The position numbers were made by a program, and so were the translations under genes. Shown in pieces: positions 19,320 to 28,605 of a DNA stretch of 64,000 nt. Each line of letters begins with the position of its first letter. Within the stretch, counting starts at the first letter, position 1. Source of the stretch: Roseiarcus sp963782255 (GTDB lineage Bacteria; Pseudomonadota; Alphaproteobacteria; Rhizobiales; Beijerinckiaceae); NCBI GenBank assembly GCA_963782255.1, contig CAWAIS010000002.1, forward strand, positions 1,178,001-1,242,000, read 5' to 3'. The notes below the pieces were generated by a model that was not told the origin of the DNA, did no database searches, and saw only the letters and a program-made list of their open reading frames with translations.

Positions 19320-21485
19320 CTAGCGCCGCCTCGACTTCGCGGCAGGACGCCGCGTTGCCGATGTCTTCGCCCCGGCTCGCTTCTTCGCCGGCGCCCGCTT
19401 CTTAACGGCCGCCCGCTTCTTTGCGGGAGCGCGCTTCTTCGCAGCGGTTTTCTTCACAGGCGCGCGAGTTTTTGCGGCGGCGCGTCGAGAGCCCTGCGCC
19501 CTCTTCACCGGCGCCTTCTTGGCCGCGCCTCGTCTTGATCCGCGGCCCGTACGGTGCGGCGACGGGCCGGTCGCCGTCGCTACGCGCGCCTGCTGCGGGC
19601 TCGCCGCCGCCGGGGGCGCCGCGGGCGTTCCGGCCGCCGGAGGCGGAGGCGCCGTTGCCTTTGCGGCCGCCGGAGGAGGCGGAGGCGCAGTTGGCTTTCC
19701 GGCCGCCGCCGGCGCCGAGGCGCCCTCTCCTAGCCAGAACTTGATCTCGGCGAGATCGTTGCCCTTGGGATCGAGATAAGAGTCCTGCCACGTCGCGTTG
19801 TCGACGAGGCCGTGCCAGACCTGCGGATCCTTGGCGTGCGCGTCGACGTAAGTGTTCCAGCGGTAGTTTTGGTAGATGGCGATGATATTGACCGCGTAAG
19901 CCGCGGCGAGCGGCGCGTTGCCCTCCACGATCATCATGTTGTCGTCGTTCTTGGTGGAGGCTTTGTAACCCAGATTATGCGAGCCGGTGATGACAGCGGG
20001 CTTCTTGCCGAACGGATCGATCACGACGACCTTGCTGTGCACGTGCACGCCCTGGTTCATCACCTCGATGGCCCAGTCGTGGAAGGTGTCCTTGATCGCC
20101 TTCGGGATCATTGATTCGGAGGGGACGGCCAGCGGCGCCGTCTTGCCGCTGCCGTACAGTTTGACCGGGCTGGCGTTTGTCGGATCGAGAGCGGCGTGCT
20201 TCGTCGGCTTGTCGCCGCCCTCGGTGGTGAGGCCGGCAATCTCCTGATTGACGACGCCGTGAATGTAGAGGCTGCCGTCGTAGTTCGGCGATCCCTCCTG
20301 GTGCCGGACCAGGATGTTTTGCAGGAGCGTCCACTGCTCCGCCTTCTCTGGCGGCTGGAACGTGCCCGGATTGAAGAACAGGAACAGGATGCCGTCTTCC
20401 GCGCCGTTGATCAGCTTGCGCGCATAGTCCAGATCCTCGCCCTTGTCGGTCGGAGCGAACCATTGCGTGACCGTGCCGCCGTCGATGTTGAAGGACTTCC
20501 CCGTCGCGTTCGCTTGCATGAGCGACGGCGGATAGGTGTTGCCCGCGGCTTTGAGGAGGTTCCATTGGTTGATGTAGTGCGCCCCGAGATCCGGGTCGTC
20601 CACGAGGATGCCGTTGTTGGCCTGAGTGCACAGTCCGGTCTTCGTCCAGTTCGTGCTGCCGGACAGAACCCGCTGCGGCTTGCCTGCTGAATCGCAGGCG
20701 ACAGCGAATTTATTGTGCGCGAAATGGCCTTGCGGGACCAGGCGGTCGTGCAGGTCGATCTTGCCGTGCAACTGCGCCCGCATCGCCTTGTTCTCGTCGT
20801 TCGTCGGCGGCTTGAAGGCGCCGTTGGCCAGGATGAGGTGGCATTTCTGGCCGAGCGCCGTGAGTTTCGCGACCAATTCGGGGTCGTTCAGCTCGTACAG
20901 CGCCGCGTAGACCTCGCCGTTGTTCTGCTTGACCTCGTCAAGGAGATCCAGGAGTTGCGGGCGAAGCAGACCGCTCAGCGCATTGCGGAGCGGGGCGCCG
21001 GGTTGGCCGATCAGGTCCTCGAGCTTCGCGGTCTTGCCGACCTTGGCCAGGTCGCGCGCAACCCACTGCGCCGAGACGATGCCCTTGTTGAAATAGGCCG
21101 ACACATGCGCCGACGTCTGGCCGGTGGTCGTCATCGGCGGCGTCTCGGCGCTGGCGTCGCCCATCGAAAGCTGAAGGTGGTCCTTGTCGGGTCCGCAAAC
21201 CGGGACCACCGAATATTGCACCACATTGCCGGGGGCGACGCCGTAGTCCCACCACATGAATCGCTGCAGCGGGAACTTCCACGGCGCGTTCGGGTCGAGC
21301 TTGTCGCTGTCGGAGAATCCGACGAAGCCATGGAGATAGCTCTCCTGGGCGGCGGCGCCGTCGCTCGCCTTCAGCGTACGGTGGATCGCGAAGCCGCGAC
21401 AGTTTGGAATCGGCTTCCCGTCCGATGTGAGCCAGACCAGGCAGGTGTGATCGCCATTGTCGTAAACCTTGAGCTCGATGGTCAT
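19320..21485 (-). CDS. Phospholipase D-fold protein with histone H1-like basic tail
   Basis: A 721-residue protein in three parts. Residues 1-~150 form an N-terminal domain I cannot assign. Residues ~150-575 hold two PLD half-sites: HNK at 257 with GSTNW downstream, and HSKVVVID at 483 with GSHN. The second fits HxKx4D; the first has the Asp one place late (HNKFAVACD). From ~580 a Pro/Ala linker (TAPPPPPAAAKAT) leads to about 90 residues of KKRAPAKKRA-type repeats like bacterial histone H1 tails. No signal peptide is seen. PLD-fold proteins include nucleases and lipases; the DNA-binding type of tail favours a nucleic-acid target, by inference. A 57-codon ORF ends 9 nt upstream. Confidence 0.8.
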   Translation of the reverse strand: MTIELKVYDNGDHTCLVWLTSDGKPIPNCRGFAIHRTLKASDGAAAQESYLHGFVGFSDSDKLDPNAPWKFPLQRFMWWDYGVAPGNVVQYSVVPVCGPDKDHLQLSMGDASAETPPMTTTGQTSAHVSAYFNKGIVSAQWVARDLAKVGKTAKLEDLIGQPGAPLRNALSGLLRPQLLDLLDEVKQNNGEVYAALYELNDPELVAKLTALGQKCHLILANGAFKPPTNDENKAMRAQLHGKIDLHDRLVPQGHFAHNKFAVACDSAGKPQRVLSGSTNWTKTGLCTQANNGILVDDPDLGAHYINQWNLLKAAGNTYPPSLMQANATGKSFNIDGGTVTQWFAPTDKGEDLDYARKLINGAEDGILFLFFNPGTFQPPEKAEQWTLLQNILVRHQEGSPNYDGSLYIHGVVNQEIAGLTTEGGDKPTKHAALDPTNASPVKLYGSGKTAPLAVPSESMIPKAIKDTFHDWAIEVMNQGVHVHSKVVVIDPFGKKPAVITGSHNLGYKASTKNDDNMMIVEGNAPLAAAYAVNIIAIYQNYRWNTYVDAHAKDPQVWHGLVDNATWQDSYLDPKGNDLAEIKFWLGEGASAPAAAGKPTAPPPPPAAAKATAPPPPAAGTPAAPPAAASPQQARVATATGPSPHRTGRGSRRGAAKKAPVKRAQGSRRAAAKTRAPVKKTAAKKRAPAKKRAAVKKRAPAKKRAGAKTSATRRPAAKSRRR

Positions 21486-21494
21486 GCGTTCCCC

Positions 21495-21668
21495 CTAAAA
21501 ATCGAGTTCGGCCGCGCCAATTCCGCGGACCGCAATGCCGGACAGTTTCTCCGCGCGCTCATCGCCGATGCGGCCGTCGGCCGCCATCGCGAGGAAGATC
21601 GTCTCGGCGCAGGGACGGACCGTCGGGTCCAATCCCCTGCTCTCCCTGGACGCAAATGTAGCCGCCAT
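21495..21668 (-). CDS. Small hypothetical protein upstream of the PLD-fold gene
   Basis: A 57-codon frame beginning MAATFASRESRGLDPTVRPC and containing AETIFLAMAADGRIGDERAE, an amphipathic stretch with an acidic loop. GGAGGG lies 9 nt before the chosen ATG. The gap to the PLD-fold start is 9 nt with GGGGGA between, so co-translation is likely. I recognise no family. The frame is open further upstream (to 21911) without a better ribosome site. Confidence 0.45.
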   Translation of the reverse strand: MAATFASRESRGLDPTVRPCAETIFLAMAADGRIGDERAEKLSGIAVRGIGAAELDF

Positions 21669-22197
21669 TTTCGTGTTCCCTCCCATGATAATCGAGCGCA
21701 AGCGCCTGAACTTCGACGTGCCGCGGTCGGCGCGCGCATGAAACCGCGTCGGCGCGAATTTGCGCGACGCAACGGAATCATGCGCTCGATCGAAGCTTTC
21801 TACAAGAAGGCGCTTTGCATATGTCGACGTGAATTGGTCATCCCGCCACGCTTGGCCGGGCGCCCGGCCGGCAGTCGAGGCTTCCGGCCTGCCGTCCTCG
21901 CAACCGCCCAAGGTATCGCCCGAATCCTCCGACCCACAAAAGAGTCAGAAAGTCCGCGCCGGGGAATCCAACATAAATCAAGTCGACGCGATTGGTATAA
22001 GAAGCCCGCCCCGGGCCGCGACTTTCGTTGGCGCTTCCAGGCAAATCTGATCTCGCTCCATTCACCGCAAAGACATGACATGGAACGAAATGCAGAGCGC
22101 TAACCGGACCGACCCAATATCCGGCCACAGCGCAGATTGTGCGGCGCAGCAAATTGTGAAAGGCTGGTGAAATCCGCCACGAACCCGCCGCAGGCCC
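21669..22197. other. Gene-free stretch between divergent genes
   Basis: About 530 nt between the 57-codon ORF and the transglutaminase gene. It holds a 16-bp perfect palindrome (GGCCGGGCGCCCGGCC, about 21853-21868) and one copy of a dispersed repeat (21911-21988). Open frames in it have no protein-like features. Promoters for both divergent genes must lie here, but I could not pick convincing boxes. Confidence 0.6.
21911..21988. repeat. Dispersed intergenic repeat, copy A
   Basis: The segment TATCGCCCGAATCCTCCGAC (from 21914) matches 46451 onward with two changes, and after a variable centre both copies share GGGAATCCA, then TAAATCA or AAATCA and GTCG. Copy B is at 46449-46521 beside the IS66 element. 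The copies look like members of a non-coding repeat family. Confidence 0.5.
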
Positions 22198-25100
22198 ATG
22201 TCCATACGAGCCGCGATCCATCACCTGACACATTATAAATACGACCGGCCGGTGTCGCTGGGGCCGCAGATCATCCGGCTCCGGCCCGCGCCGCACAGCC
22301 GCACGCGTGTTATTTCGCATTCGCTGAAGGTCACGCCGGCCGAGCATTTCGTGAACCACCAGCAGGACCCTTACGGCAACTGGCTCGCGCGCTACGTCTT
22401 CCTCGAACTCGTCAACGAACTGAGGATCGAAGTCGACGTCGTCGCCGACATGACGGTGTACAATCCGTTCGACTTCTTCGTTGAGGAAAGCGCGGAGACC
22501 TGGCCATTCGAATATGGCGAGGATCTGCGACCCGACCTCGTCATCTATCGCACCCCCGAGCCCGCCGGCCCGCGGCTGCAAGCCTATTTGAACGGCATCG
22601 ATCGGTCGCCGAAGCGAACGGTCGATTTCGCGGTCGAACTCAACCGCCGCCTGTCGCAGGAAATCCGATACGTCATTCGCATGGAGCCGGGCGTGCAGGG
22701 CCCGGAGGAGACGTTCGAGCGCGGCTCCGGCTCGTGCCGGGACTCGAGCTGGCTCTTGGTGCAGATCCTGCGCCATCTGGGCCTCGCCGCGCGCTTCGTC
22801 TCCGGCTACCTCATTCAGCTCAAGCCCGATCTCATCGCTCTCGACGGGCCGCCCGGGACGGACCACGACTTCACCGACCTTCACGCCTGGGCGGAGGTCT
22901 ATCTTCCCGGCGCCGGCTGGATCGGCCTCGATCCGACCTCGGGGCTCTTGACCGGCGAGAGCCACATTCCGCTCGCGGCGACGCCGCACTATCGCAATGC
23001 CGCGCCGATCTCGGGGCTCGCGAGCTTCGCCAATGTCGATTTCAATTTCGACATGCGGGTCGAGCGCGTCGCGGAGCATCCGCGCATCACCAAGCCGTTC
23101 TCGGAGGAGGCGTGGAAGGCGCTCGACGCTCTTGGCGAGGAGGTCGACAAGAAGCTCGTCGCCGACGACGTCCGCCTGACCATGGGGGGCGAGCCGACCT
23201 TCGTCTCGATCGACGATTTCGAGTCGGGCGAATGGAACACGGACGCCGTCGGGCCGACCAAGCGGGCGCTGGCCGACCGGCTCATCTGCCGTCTGCGCGA
23301 CCGCTTCGCGCCCGGCGGGTTCCTCCATTACGGACAAGGCAAATGGTATCCGGGCGAGTCGCTGCCGCGCTGGACCTTCTCGCTTTACTGGAGGCGCGAC
23401 GGCAAACCGATCTGGATGAACCCCAAGCGCATCGCGGCGGAGGGTGAGGAGACCGGCGCCAACAACGAGAAGGCTGAGGCTCTGCTCGCAGCGATTGCAT
23501 CGGAGCTCGGCGTTGACGCCGGCTATGTCGCGCCGGCCTACGAGGACCCAGCCGAGTGGCTGGTGAAGGAGGCCAATCTTCCCGAGAACGTTTCGCCCGA
23601 GAATTCCAAGCTGAAGGATCCGGAAGAGCGCCAGCGTCTTGCGCGCGTCTTCTCTCGCGGGTTGACCGAGCCTACCGGATACGTGCTGCCGGTCCAGCGC
23701 TGGCAGGCGCAGGCCTCGGGGCATCGCTGGCGCAGCGAAAAATGGAAGACGCGCCGCGGCGCGCTCCACCTGGTTCCGGGCGACAGCCCGGTCGGCTATC
23801 GCCTGCCGCTCGGCGCGCTGCCTTATGTGCCGCCCGCGTCTTTTCCCTATGTCGTCGAAGCCGATCCGACCGAGCCGCGCGGGCCGCTGCCGGACTTCGC
23901 CTCGGGGCCTCGCGAGCGCGTCCAGAAGGTCGCATCATTCGCCGCGGCGGAGCCGACGTCGCGGGGCCAGGAGCGGGTCGAGCAGCGTCTCGGCGACATC
24001 GACGGCGCCGTTCGCACGGCGGTGACGGTCGAAGCGCGCGACGGACGCCTGTGCGTCTTTATTCCACCCGTCGAGCGGTTGGAGGATTATCTCGAAATCG
24101 TCGCCGCGGCCGAGGCGGCGGCGGAGAAGGTCGGGCTGCCGGTGCATATCGAGGGCTACGCGCCGCCGGTCGATCCGCGCCTCAATGTGATCCGCGTCGC
24201 GCCGGACCCCGGCGTCATCGAGGTCAACATCCACCCGGCGGCCAGCTGGCGCGAATGCGTGGCGACGACGCAGGCGATCTACGAGGAGGCGCGTCAGGCG
24301 CGGCTCGGCGCCGACAAGTTCATGATCGACGGCAAGCATTCGGGCACAGGGGGCGGCAACCATGTGGTGGTCGGCGGCGCGACGCCGCTCGACAGTCCGT
24401 TCCTGAGGCGCCCGGATCTTCTCAAGAGCCTCGTCACCCAATGGCTGAGGCATCCAAGCCTCTCCTATTTCTTCTCCGGCCTCTTCATTGGGCCGACCAG
24501 CCAGGCGCCGCGCATCGACGAGGCGCGACACGACAGTCTGTACGAATTGGAGATCGCACTGGCGCAGATCCCGAAGCCCGGCCAGGGCGACGCTCCGCGG
24601 CCGTGGCTCATCGACCGGCTGATGCGCAACATCCTGACCGACGTCACCGGCAACACGCATCGGGCCGAAATCTGCATCGACAAGCTCTATTCACCCGATG
24701 GGCCGACCGGGCGCCTGGGGCTGATCGAGTTCCGCGGCTTCGAGATGCCGCCAGACGCGCGCATGAGCCTCGCCCAGCAGTTGCTCATCCGCGCGATCCT
24801 CTCCCGCTTGTGGCGTGACCCGCTCAACGGGCCGCTGCCGCGCTGGGGGTCGTCGCTGCACGACCGCTTCATGCTGCCCCATTACGTCTGGGAGGATTTC
24901 CTCGACGTGCTCGGGGACCTGAAGACGCACGGATTTCCCTTTCGCTCCGACTGGTACGAGGCGCAGGCGGAGTTCCGCTTCCCCTTCTGCGGCGAGGTCG
25001 AATACGAAGGCGTGCGGCTTGAGCTGCGTCAGGCGCTCGAGCCGTGGCATGTGCTGGGCGAGACCGGCGCGATCGGCGGGACCGCGCGCCACACCGACAG

Positions 25101-25527
25101 TTCGACCGAGCGCGTGCAGGTCAAGCTGACCACAGCCGACCCGGACCGCTACATCGTCGCCTGCAATCGGCGGCGCGTACCCTTGCGCGAGACCGCGACG
25201 GAGGGCGTCGCGGTCGGCGCGGTGCGCTACAAGGCCTGGAAGCCGGCGATGGCGATGCATCCGACCGTGCCCGTCCACACGCCGCTCGTCATCGACATCT
25301 TCGACGCCTGGAGCGGGCGGCCGCTCGGCGGCTGCGTCTATCATGTGGCGCATCCGGGCGGGCGCAACTACGACACGTTTCCCGTCAATTCCAACGAGGC
25401 TGAGGCGCGCCGCCTCGCGCGGTTCGAGGCGCGCGGCCACACCCCCGGCGCCTACGAGCCGCCGCCCGAGGCGCCCCATCCCGAGTTCCCGCTGACGCTC
25501 GATTTGAGGAGGCCGGCGGGAGTTTAG
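22198..25527 (+). CDS. Transglutaminase-like protein with DUF2126 domain
   Basis: A 1109-residue cytoplasmic protein. The N-terminal ~300 residues are a bacterial transglutaminase-like N-domain plus core with the triad Cys180 (GSGSCRDSSWLLVQILRHLG), His229 (DLHAWAEVYLPGAGW) and Asp245 (GLDPTSG). The remainder matches DUF2126 (TMGGEPTFVSIDD, HYGQGKWYPGESLPRW, DGKHSGTGGGNHVVVGGATP, ending FPLTLDLRRP). Such proteins are common beside ATP-grasp/alpha-E genes in a peptide-modifying or protease-like system, but none of those partners is adjacent here. Substrate unknown. Its stop overlaps by 4 nt the 3' end of the convergent neighbour. Confidence 0.9.
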   Translation: MSIRAAIHHLTHYKYDRPVSLGPQIIRLRPAPHSRTRVISHSLKVTPAEHFVNHQQDPYGNWLARYVFLELVNELRIEVDVVADMTVYNPFDFFVEESAETWPFEYGEDLRPDLVIYRTPEPAGPRLQAYLNGIDRSPKRTVDFAVELNRRLSQEIRYVIRMEPGVQGPEETFERGSGSCRDSSWLLVQILRHLGLAARFVSGYLIQLKPDLIALDGPPGTDHDFTDLHAWAEVYLPGAGWIGLDPTSGLLTGESHIPLAATPHYRNAAPISGLASFANVDFNFDMRVERVAEHPRITKPFSEEAWKALDALGEEVDKKLVADDVRLTMGGEPTFVSIDDFESGEWNTDAVGPTKRALADRLICRLRDRFAPGGFLHYGQGKWYPGESLPRWTFSLYWRRDGKPIWMNPKRIAAEGEETGANNEKAEALLAAIASELGVDAGYVAPAYEDPAEWLVKEANLPENVSPENSKLKDPEERQRLARVFSRGLTEPTGYVLPVQRWQAQASGHRWRSEKWKTRRGALHLVPGDSPVGYRLPLGALPYVPPASFPYVVEADPTEPRGPLPDFASGPRERVQKVASFAAAEPTSRGQERVEQRLGDIDGAVRTAVTVEARDGRLCVFIPPVERLEDYLEIVAAAEAAAEKVGLPVHIEGYAPPVDPRLNVIRVAPDPGVIEVNIHPAASWRECVATTQAIYEEARQARLGADKFMIDGKHSGTGGGNHVVVGGATPLDSPFLRRPDLLKSLVTQWLRHPSLSYFFSGLFIGPTSQAPRIDEARHDSLYELEIALAQIPKPGQGDAPRPWLIDRLMRNILTDVTGNTHRAEICIDKLYSPDGPTGRLGLIEFRGFEMPPDARMSLAQQLLIRAILSRLWRDPLNGPLPRWGSSLHDRFMLPHYVWEDFLDVLGDLKTHGFPFRSDWYEAQAEFRFPFCGEVEYEGVRLELRQALEPWHVLGETGAIGGTARHTDSSTERVQVKLTTADPDRYIVACNRRRVPLRETATEGVAVGAVRYKAWKPAMAMHPTVPVHTPLVIDIFDAWSGRPLGGCVYHVAHPGGRNYDTFPVNSNEAEARRLARFEARGHTPGAYEPPPEAPHPEFPLTLDLRRPAGV

Positions 25528-26351
25528 CCTTTATCCGCGAACGCCGCTTCGATCTCCTTGCGCGGGGGAAGGCCGGCGAAGGCGTCGAAACGGCCGTTCT
25601 CCGCGATGTCTTTCGCCGCGCGCATCAGGCCGCCCCACGCGGCGGAGGCAAGCGCGCCGCCGGTTGAGATGCGCTTGACGCCGAGGTCTTCGAGCTGAGG
25701 GCGGGTGAAGCCCGGCCATCCGACCAGCACGTTGACCGGCAGCTTGCCCGCGACCCGGACCACTTCCTTAACCTCGTCCGTCGTCTTCAACAGGGGCGCG
25801 TAAAGCACGTCGGCGCCGGCTTCCGCATAAGCGGCGAGACGCCGCAACGCCTCGGGAAGGCCGCCCGCCTCGCGCAGGATCGCCTCGCTGCGCGCGGTCA
25901 AGAGAACCGTTTCGCCGCTGGCGTCGATCGCGGCGCGGGCGGCGCGCAATCGCTCGACGGCTTCATTCAACGCGAAGAGAGGCGCGCTGCGGTCGCCGGT
26001 GTAATCCTCGATCGAAAAGCCGGCGACGCCCGCGCCGACGCAGAGCCGTGCGCTTTCATAGACGCCCTCGGCGTCGCGGGCGAAGCCGGCCTCGAAGTCC
26101 GCATTGAGCGGGACGTCGACGGCCGCGGCAAGCTCGGCGATGTGCTTTAGCGCGTAATCGCGTGTAACGCCGCCGTCCGGCCGCCCCGCAGCGAACGCCA
26201 TGCCTGCGCTTGTGCTCGCGAGCGCGGGAAAGCCGAGGGAGGCTAGATACTTGGCCGAGCCGACGTCGAACGGGTTCGGTATGACGAAGCAGCCGGGCGT
26301 TCGGTGCAACTCGGCGAACCGTTCACGTTTCTGCGCAGTGGTGAGAGCCAT
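25524..26351 (-). CDS. Isocitrate lyase/PEP mutase superfamily protein
   Basis: A 275-residue TIM-barrel protein of the PEP mutase/isocitrate lyase superfamily. Conserved features are CFVIPNPFDVGSAKYLASLG, ALASTSAGMAFA, VPLNADFEAGFA (metal-binding Asp) and GVAGFSIEDYTGD. The isocitrate-lyase signature KKCGH is absent, so it is not AceA; oxaloacetate decarboxylase-like, carboxyphosphoenolpyruvate-type or 2-methylisocitrate-type chemistry are possible. It stands alone and converges with the transglutaminase gene. Confidence 0.85.
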   Translation of the reverse strand: MALTTAQKRERFAELHRTPGCFVIPNPFDVGSAKYLASLGFPALASTSAGMAFAAGRPDGGVTRDYALKHIAELAAAVDVPLNADFEAGFARDAEGVYESARLCVGAGVAGFSIEDYTGDRSAPLFALNEAVERLRAARAAIDASGETVLLTARSEAILREAGGLPEALRRLAAYAEAGADVLYAPLLKTTDEVKEVVRVAGKLPVNVLVGWPGFTRPQLEDLGVKRISTGGALASAAWGGLMRAAKDIAENGRFDAFAGLPPRKEIEAAFADKG

Positions 26352-26587
26352 TGTTTCCCCGCTCTGGTCTTGCTACGCTTTCCTTGTCGCGCACGACTTC
26401 GACCGCCCTGGCCCAAACCCGGACCGGTTAAGCGTAGCCCCGAAGTCGGCGGCAAGGCAACGCCCCCGCTTGCTAACCCCGAAGGCGATCAGGCGGAACA
26501 AAATTCCACCGATTACGTTACGGTGGTTGCGTCGGCGCGTCCCGCGAGCGCAGGATGGCGCGTGAGCGCGCCATGAAAGAGGGCGGG

Positions 26588-27751
26588 ATGATTGGGCTGA
26601 CGGCGGGCATGGCGTCATTGATGGCATGGGCCTATCTCCTGATCGGCAGAGGCGGATTCTGGCGCTGCGCCGAGGTCGACACAGCCGAAGCGGCCAAGGC
26701 GTACGAGAGGCATCCGTCTGTCGTTGCGATCGTGCCGGCGCGAAACGAGGCCGAGGGCATGGGCCGAAGCCTCAAATCGCTTATCGCCCAGGATTATCCG
26801 GGCGCCTTGTTGATCGTCATCGTTGACGACCAGAGCTCCGACGGCACTTCGTCGGTTGCGGCTGACGTCGCAGCTTCTGCGCCGGAACGGGCCGTCGTGA
26901 TCGTCGCGGGGCGGCCGGTCCCGAGTGGCTGGACCGGCAAGGTCTGGGCGATGCGGCAAGGCCTCGCGGTCGCCGAAAGCTCGGAGACGGCGCTATCCTA
27001 CGTCCTCTTCGTTGACGCCGACATCGAGCTTGCGCCCCAGGCGCTCAACCGTCTGATGGCGATCGCTCAGGCGAGAGGCGCCGTGCTGACGTCGCTCATG
27101 GCGAAGCTCTCGTGCGAGAGCTTCGCAGAACGATGGTTCGTTCCGGCCTTCATCTTTTTCTTCCGGATGCTCTATCCGTTCGCGTGGGTGAACGACCCGC
27201 GCAGTTCCGTCGCCGCGGCGGCGGGCGGGTGCATGCTCGTCAAGCGGGATGCGCTCGAACGCGGCGGAGGCCTCGAGGCGCTGCGCGGCGCGGTGATCGA
27301 CGATTGCGCGCTGGCGGCCGTCATGAAGCGGCAGGGTCCAATCTGGCTCGGCCTCACCGAGGACGCCCTGAGCTTTCGCGTCTACCCGAGCGTCGCCGAT
27401 TTCGGCCGGATGGTGTCGCGCTCCGCCTTTGCGGAGCTGCGCCATTCAATGCTGAGGCTCATCGCCGCTGTCGTCGGCATGGGGCTTGTCTTTGTCGCGC
27501 CCCCGCTGCTCGTCATTTTCGCGCAACGGACCGCTCAAATCGCTGGCGCGCTCGCGTGGGCGACGATGGCGCTCGCCTTCGCCCCGACGCTTCGATTTTA
27601 CCGCAGGCCGGTCGTCTCAGGCTTCGCGCTGCCTGCGGTTGCGCTTTGCTACGTCGTCTTCACGCTTCGGTCGGCGCTTGACCATTGGCGCGGACGTGGC
27701 GGATTGTGGAAGGAGCGCATCCAGGATCCGGTAGGAGCACAGGGCGCATGA
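26588..27751 (+). CDS. hpnB: HpnB, hopanoid-cluster glycosyltransferase
   Basis: A family 2 glycosyltransferase with membrane helices at the N-terminus (GMASLMAWAYLLIG) and the C-terminus. The GT-A nucleotide-sugar site is VVAIVPARNEAEGMGRSLKS and VDDQSSDGTSSVAADVA; the metal-binding DxD is VLFVDADIELAP. It heads the hpnBCDE-shc operon, which supports the HpnB name and a role in hopanoid head-group modification or membrane assembly. I start at ATG 26588 after AGAGGG; in-frame ATGs at 26573 and 26555 are possible. It ends in an ATGA overlap with hpnC. Confidence 0.9.
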   Translation: MIGLTAGMASLMAWAYLLIGRGGFWRCAEVDTAEAAKAYERHPSVVAIVPARNEAEGMGRSLKSLIAQDYPGALLIVIVDDQSSDGTSSVAADVAASAPERAVVIVAGRPVPSGWTGKVWAMRQGLAVAESSETALSYVLFVDADIELAPQALNRLMAIAQARGAVLTSLMAKLSCESFAERWFVPAFIFFFRMLYPFAWVNDPRSSVAAAAGGCMLVKRDALERGGGLEALRGAVIDDCALAAVMKRQGPIWLGLTEDALSFRVYPSVADFGRMVSRSAFAELRHSMLRLIAAVVGMGLVFVAPPLLVIFAQRTAQIAGALAWATMALAFAPTLRFYRRPVVSGFALPAVALCYVVFTLRSALDHWRGRGGLWKERIQDPVGAQGA

Positions 27752-28605
27752 CGACGGTCGCCGAGGCGCACTCGGGTAAATCGGCGCGCGACGAGAATTT
27801 TCCCGTCGCGTCTTTCCTCGTGAGCAAGCCTAGGCGCGCGCCGATCCACGCGTTCTACCGCTTCGTTCGCGCTGCCGACGACGTCGCGGACCATCCCCGT
27901 CTAGCGCCGGATGAGAAGATCAGGCTCATCGACGGCCTCGGCGACGCCCTTTGCGGCGGCGCGCCGGACCCCGACGCGGAGCCGCTGCGTCTTGCGCTCG
28001 ATGAGTTGCGCCTGCCGCCGAAGCACGCGCTCGATCTCCTCGCCGCCTTTCGCCTCGACGCGACAAAGCTTCGCTACGAGAGCTGGGACGACCTCATCGA
28101 CTATTGCCGGCTCTCGGCCATGCCGGTCGGGCGCTTCGTGCTCGACGTGCATGGCGAAGATAAAAGCACATGGCCCGCGTCGGACGCGCTCTGCGCCGCG
28201 CTGCAGGTGATCAATCATTTGCAGGACTGCGCCGACGACTATCGGAAGCTCAATCGTGTCTATCTGCCTCAGGCGACGCTTGCAGCGCACGGCGCCTCGA
28301 TCGAGATGCTTGGCGCGCAAAGAAGCGCGCCCGAGCTCCTCGCCGCAATCGGCGAGCTAGCCCGCCGCGCCGACGACCTCGCGCGGAAAGGCGGGGCCTT
28401 GATCCCGCAGATTGCAGATACGCGCCTTGCGCTCGAGATTTCGGCCATTCACGGGCTCGCCCTCCGGCTGGCGAGCCTCCTGCAACGGCGCGATCCGCTC
28501 AGCGAACGAGTCCATCTGCGGAAGCTTGAATTCGCAAGCGTGGGCGGCCGCGCGGTCCTGCGGGCGCTCGTTCCTGCTTTGCGCCGACGGAGGGTCCGCG
28601 CGTGA
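27748..28605 (+). CDS. hpnC: HpnC, hydroxysqualene synthase
   Basis: Squalene/phytoene synthase superfamily protein of 285 residues. In the HpnCDE route, HpnC converts presqualene diphosphate to hydroxysqualene. The first Asp-rich region is YRFVRAADDVADHPRL, the second NHLQDCADDYRKLNRVYLPQ. TAGGAG lies 10 nt upstream and the start overlaps the hpnB stop. The next gene starts inside its stop (GTGA), so translation is tightly coupled. Confidence 0.94.
   Translation: MTTVAEAHSGKSARDENFPVASFLVSKPRRAPIHAFYRFVRAADDVADHPRLAPDEKIRLIDGLGDALCGGAPDPDAEPLRLALDELRLPPKHALDLLAAFRLDATKLRYESWDDLIDYCRLSAMPVGRFVLDVHGEDKSTWPASDALCAALQVINHLQDCADDYRKLNRVYLPQATLAAHGASIEMLGAQRSAPELLAAIGELARRADDLARKGGALIPQIADTRLALEISAIHGLALRLASLLQRRDPLSERVHLRKLEFASVGGRAVLRALVPALRRRRVRA

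Noticed and set aside
21838..23769. 643-codon minus-strand frame
   Set aside because: It is antisense to the transglutaminase/DUF2126 gene, Arg-rich and without any domain pattern; a high-GC shadow.
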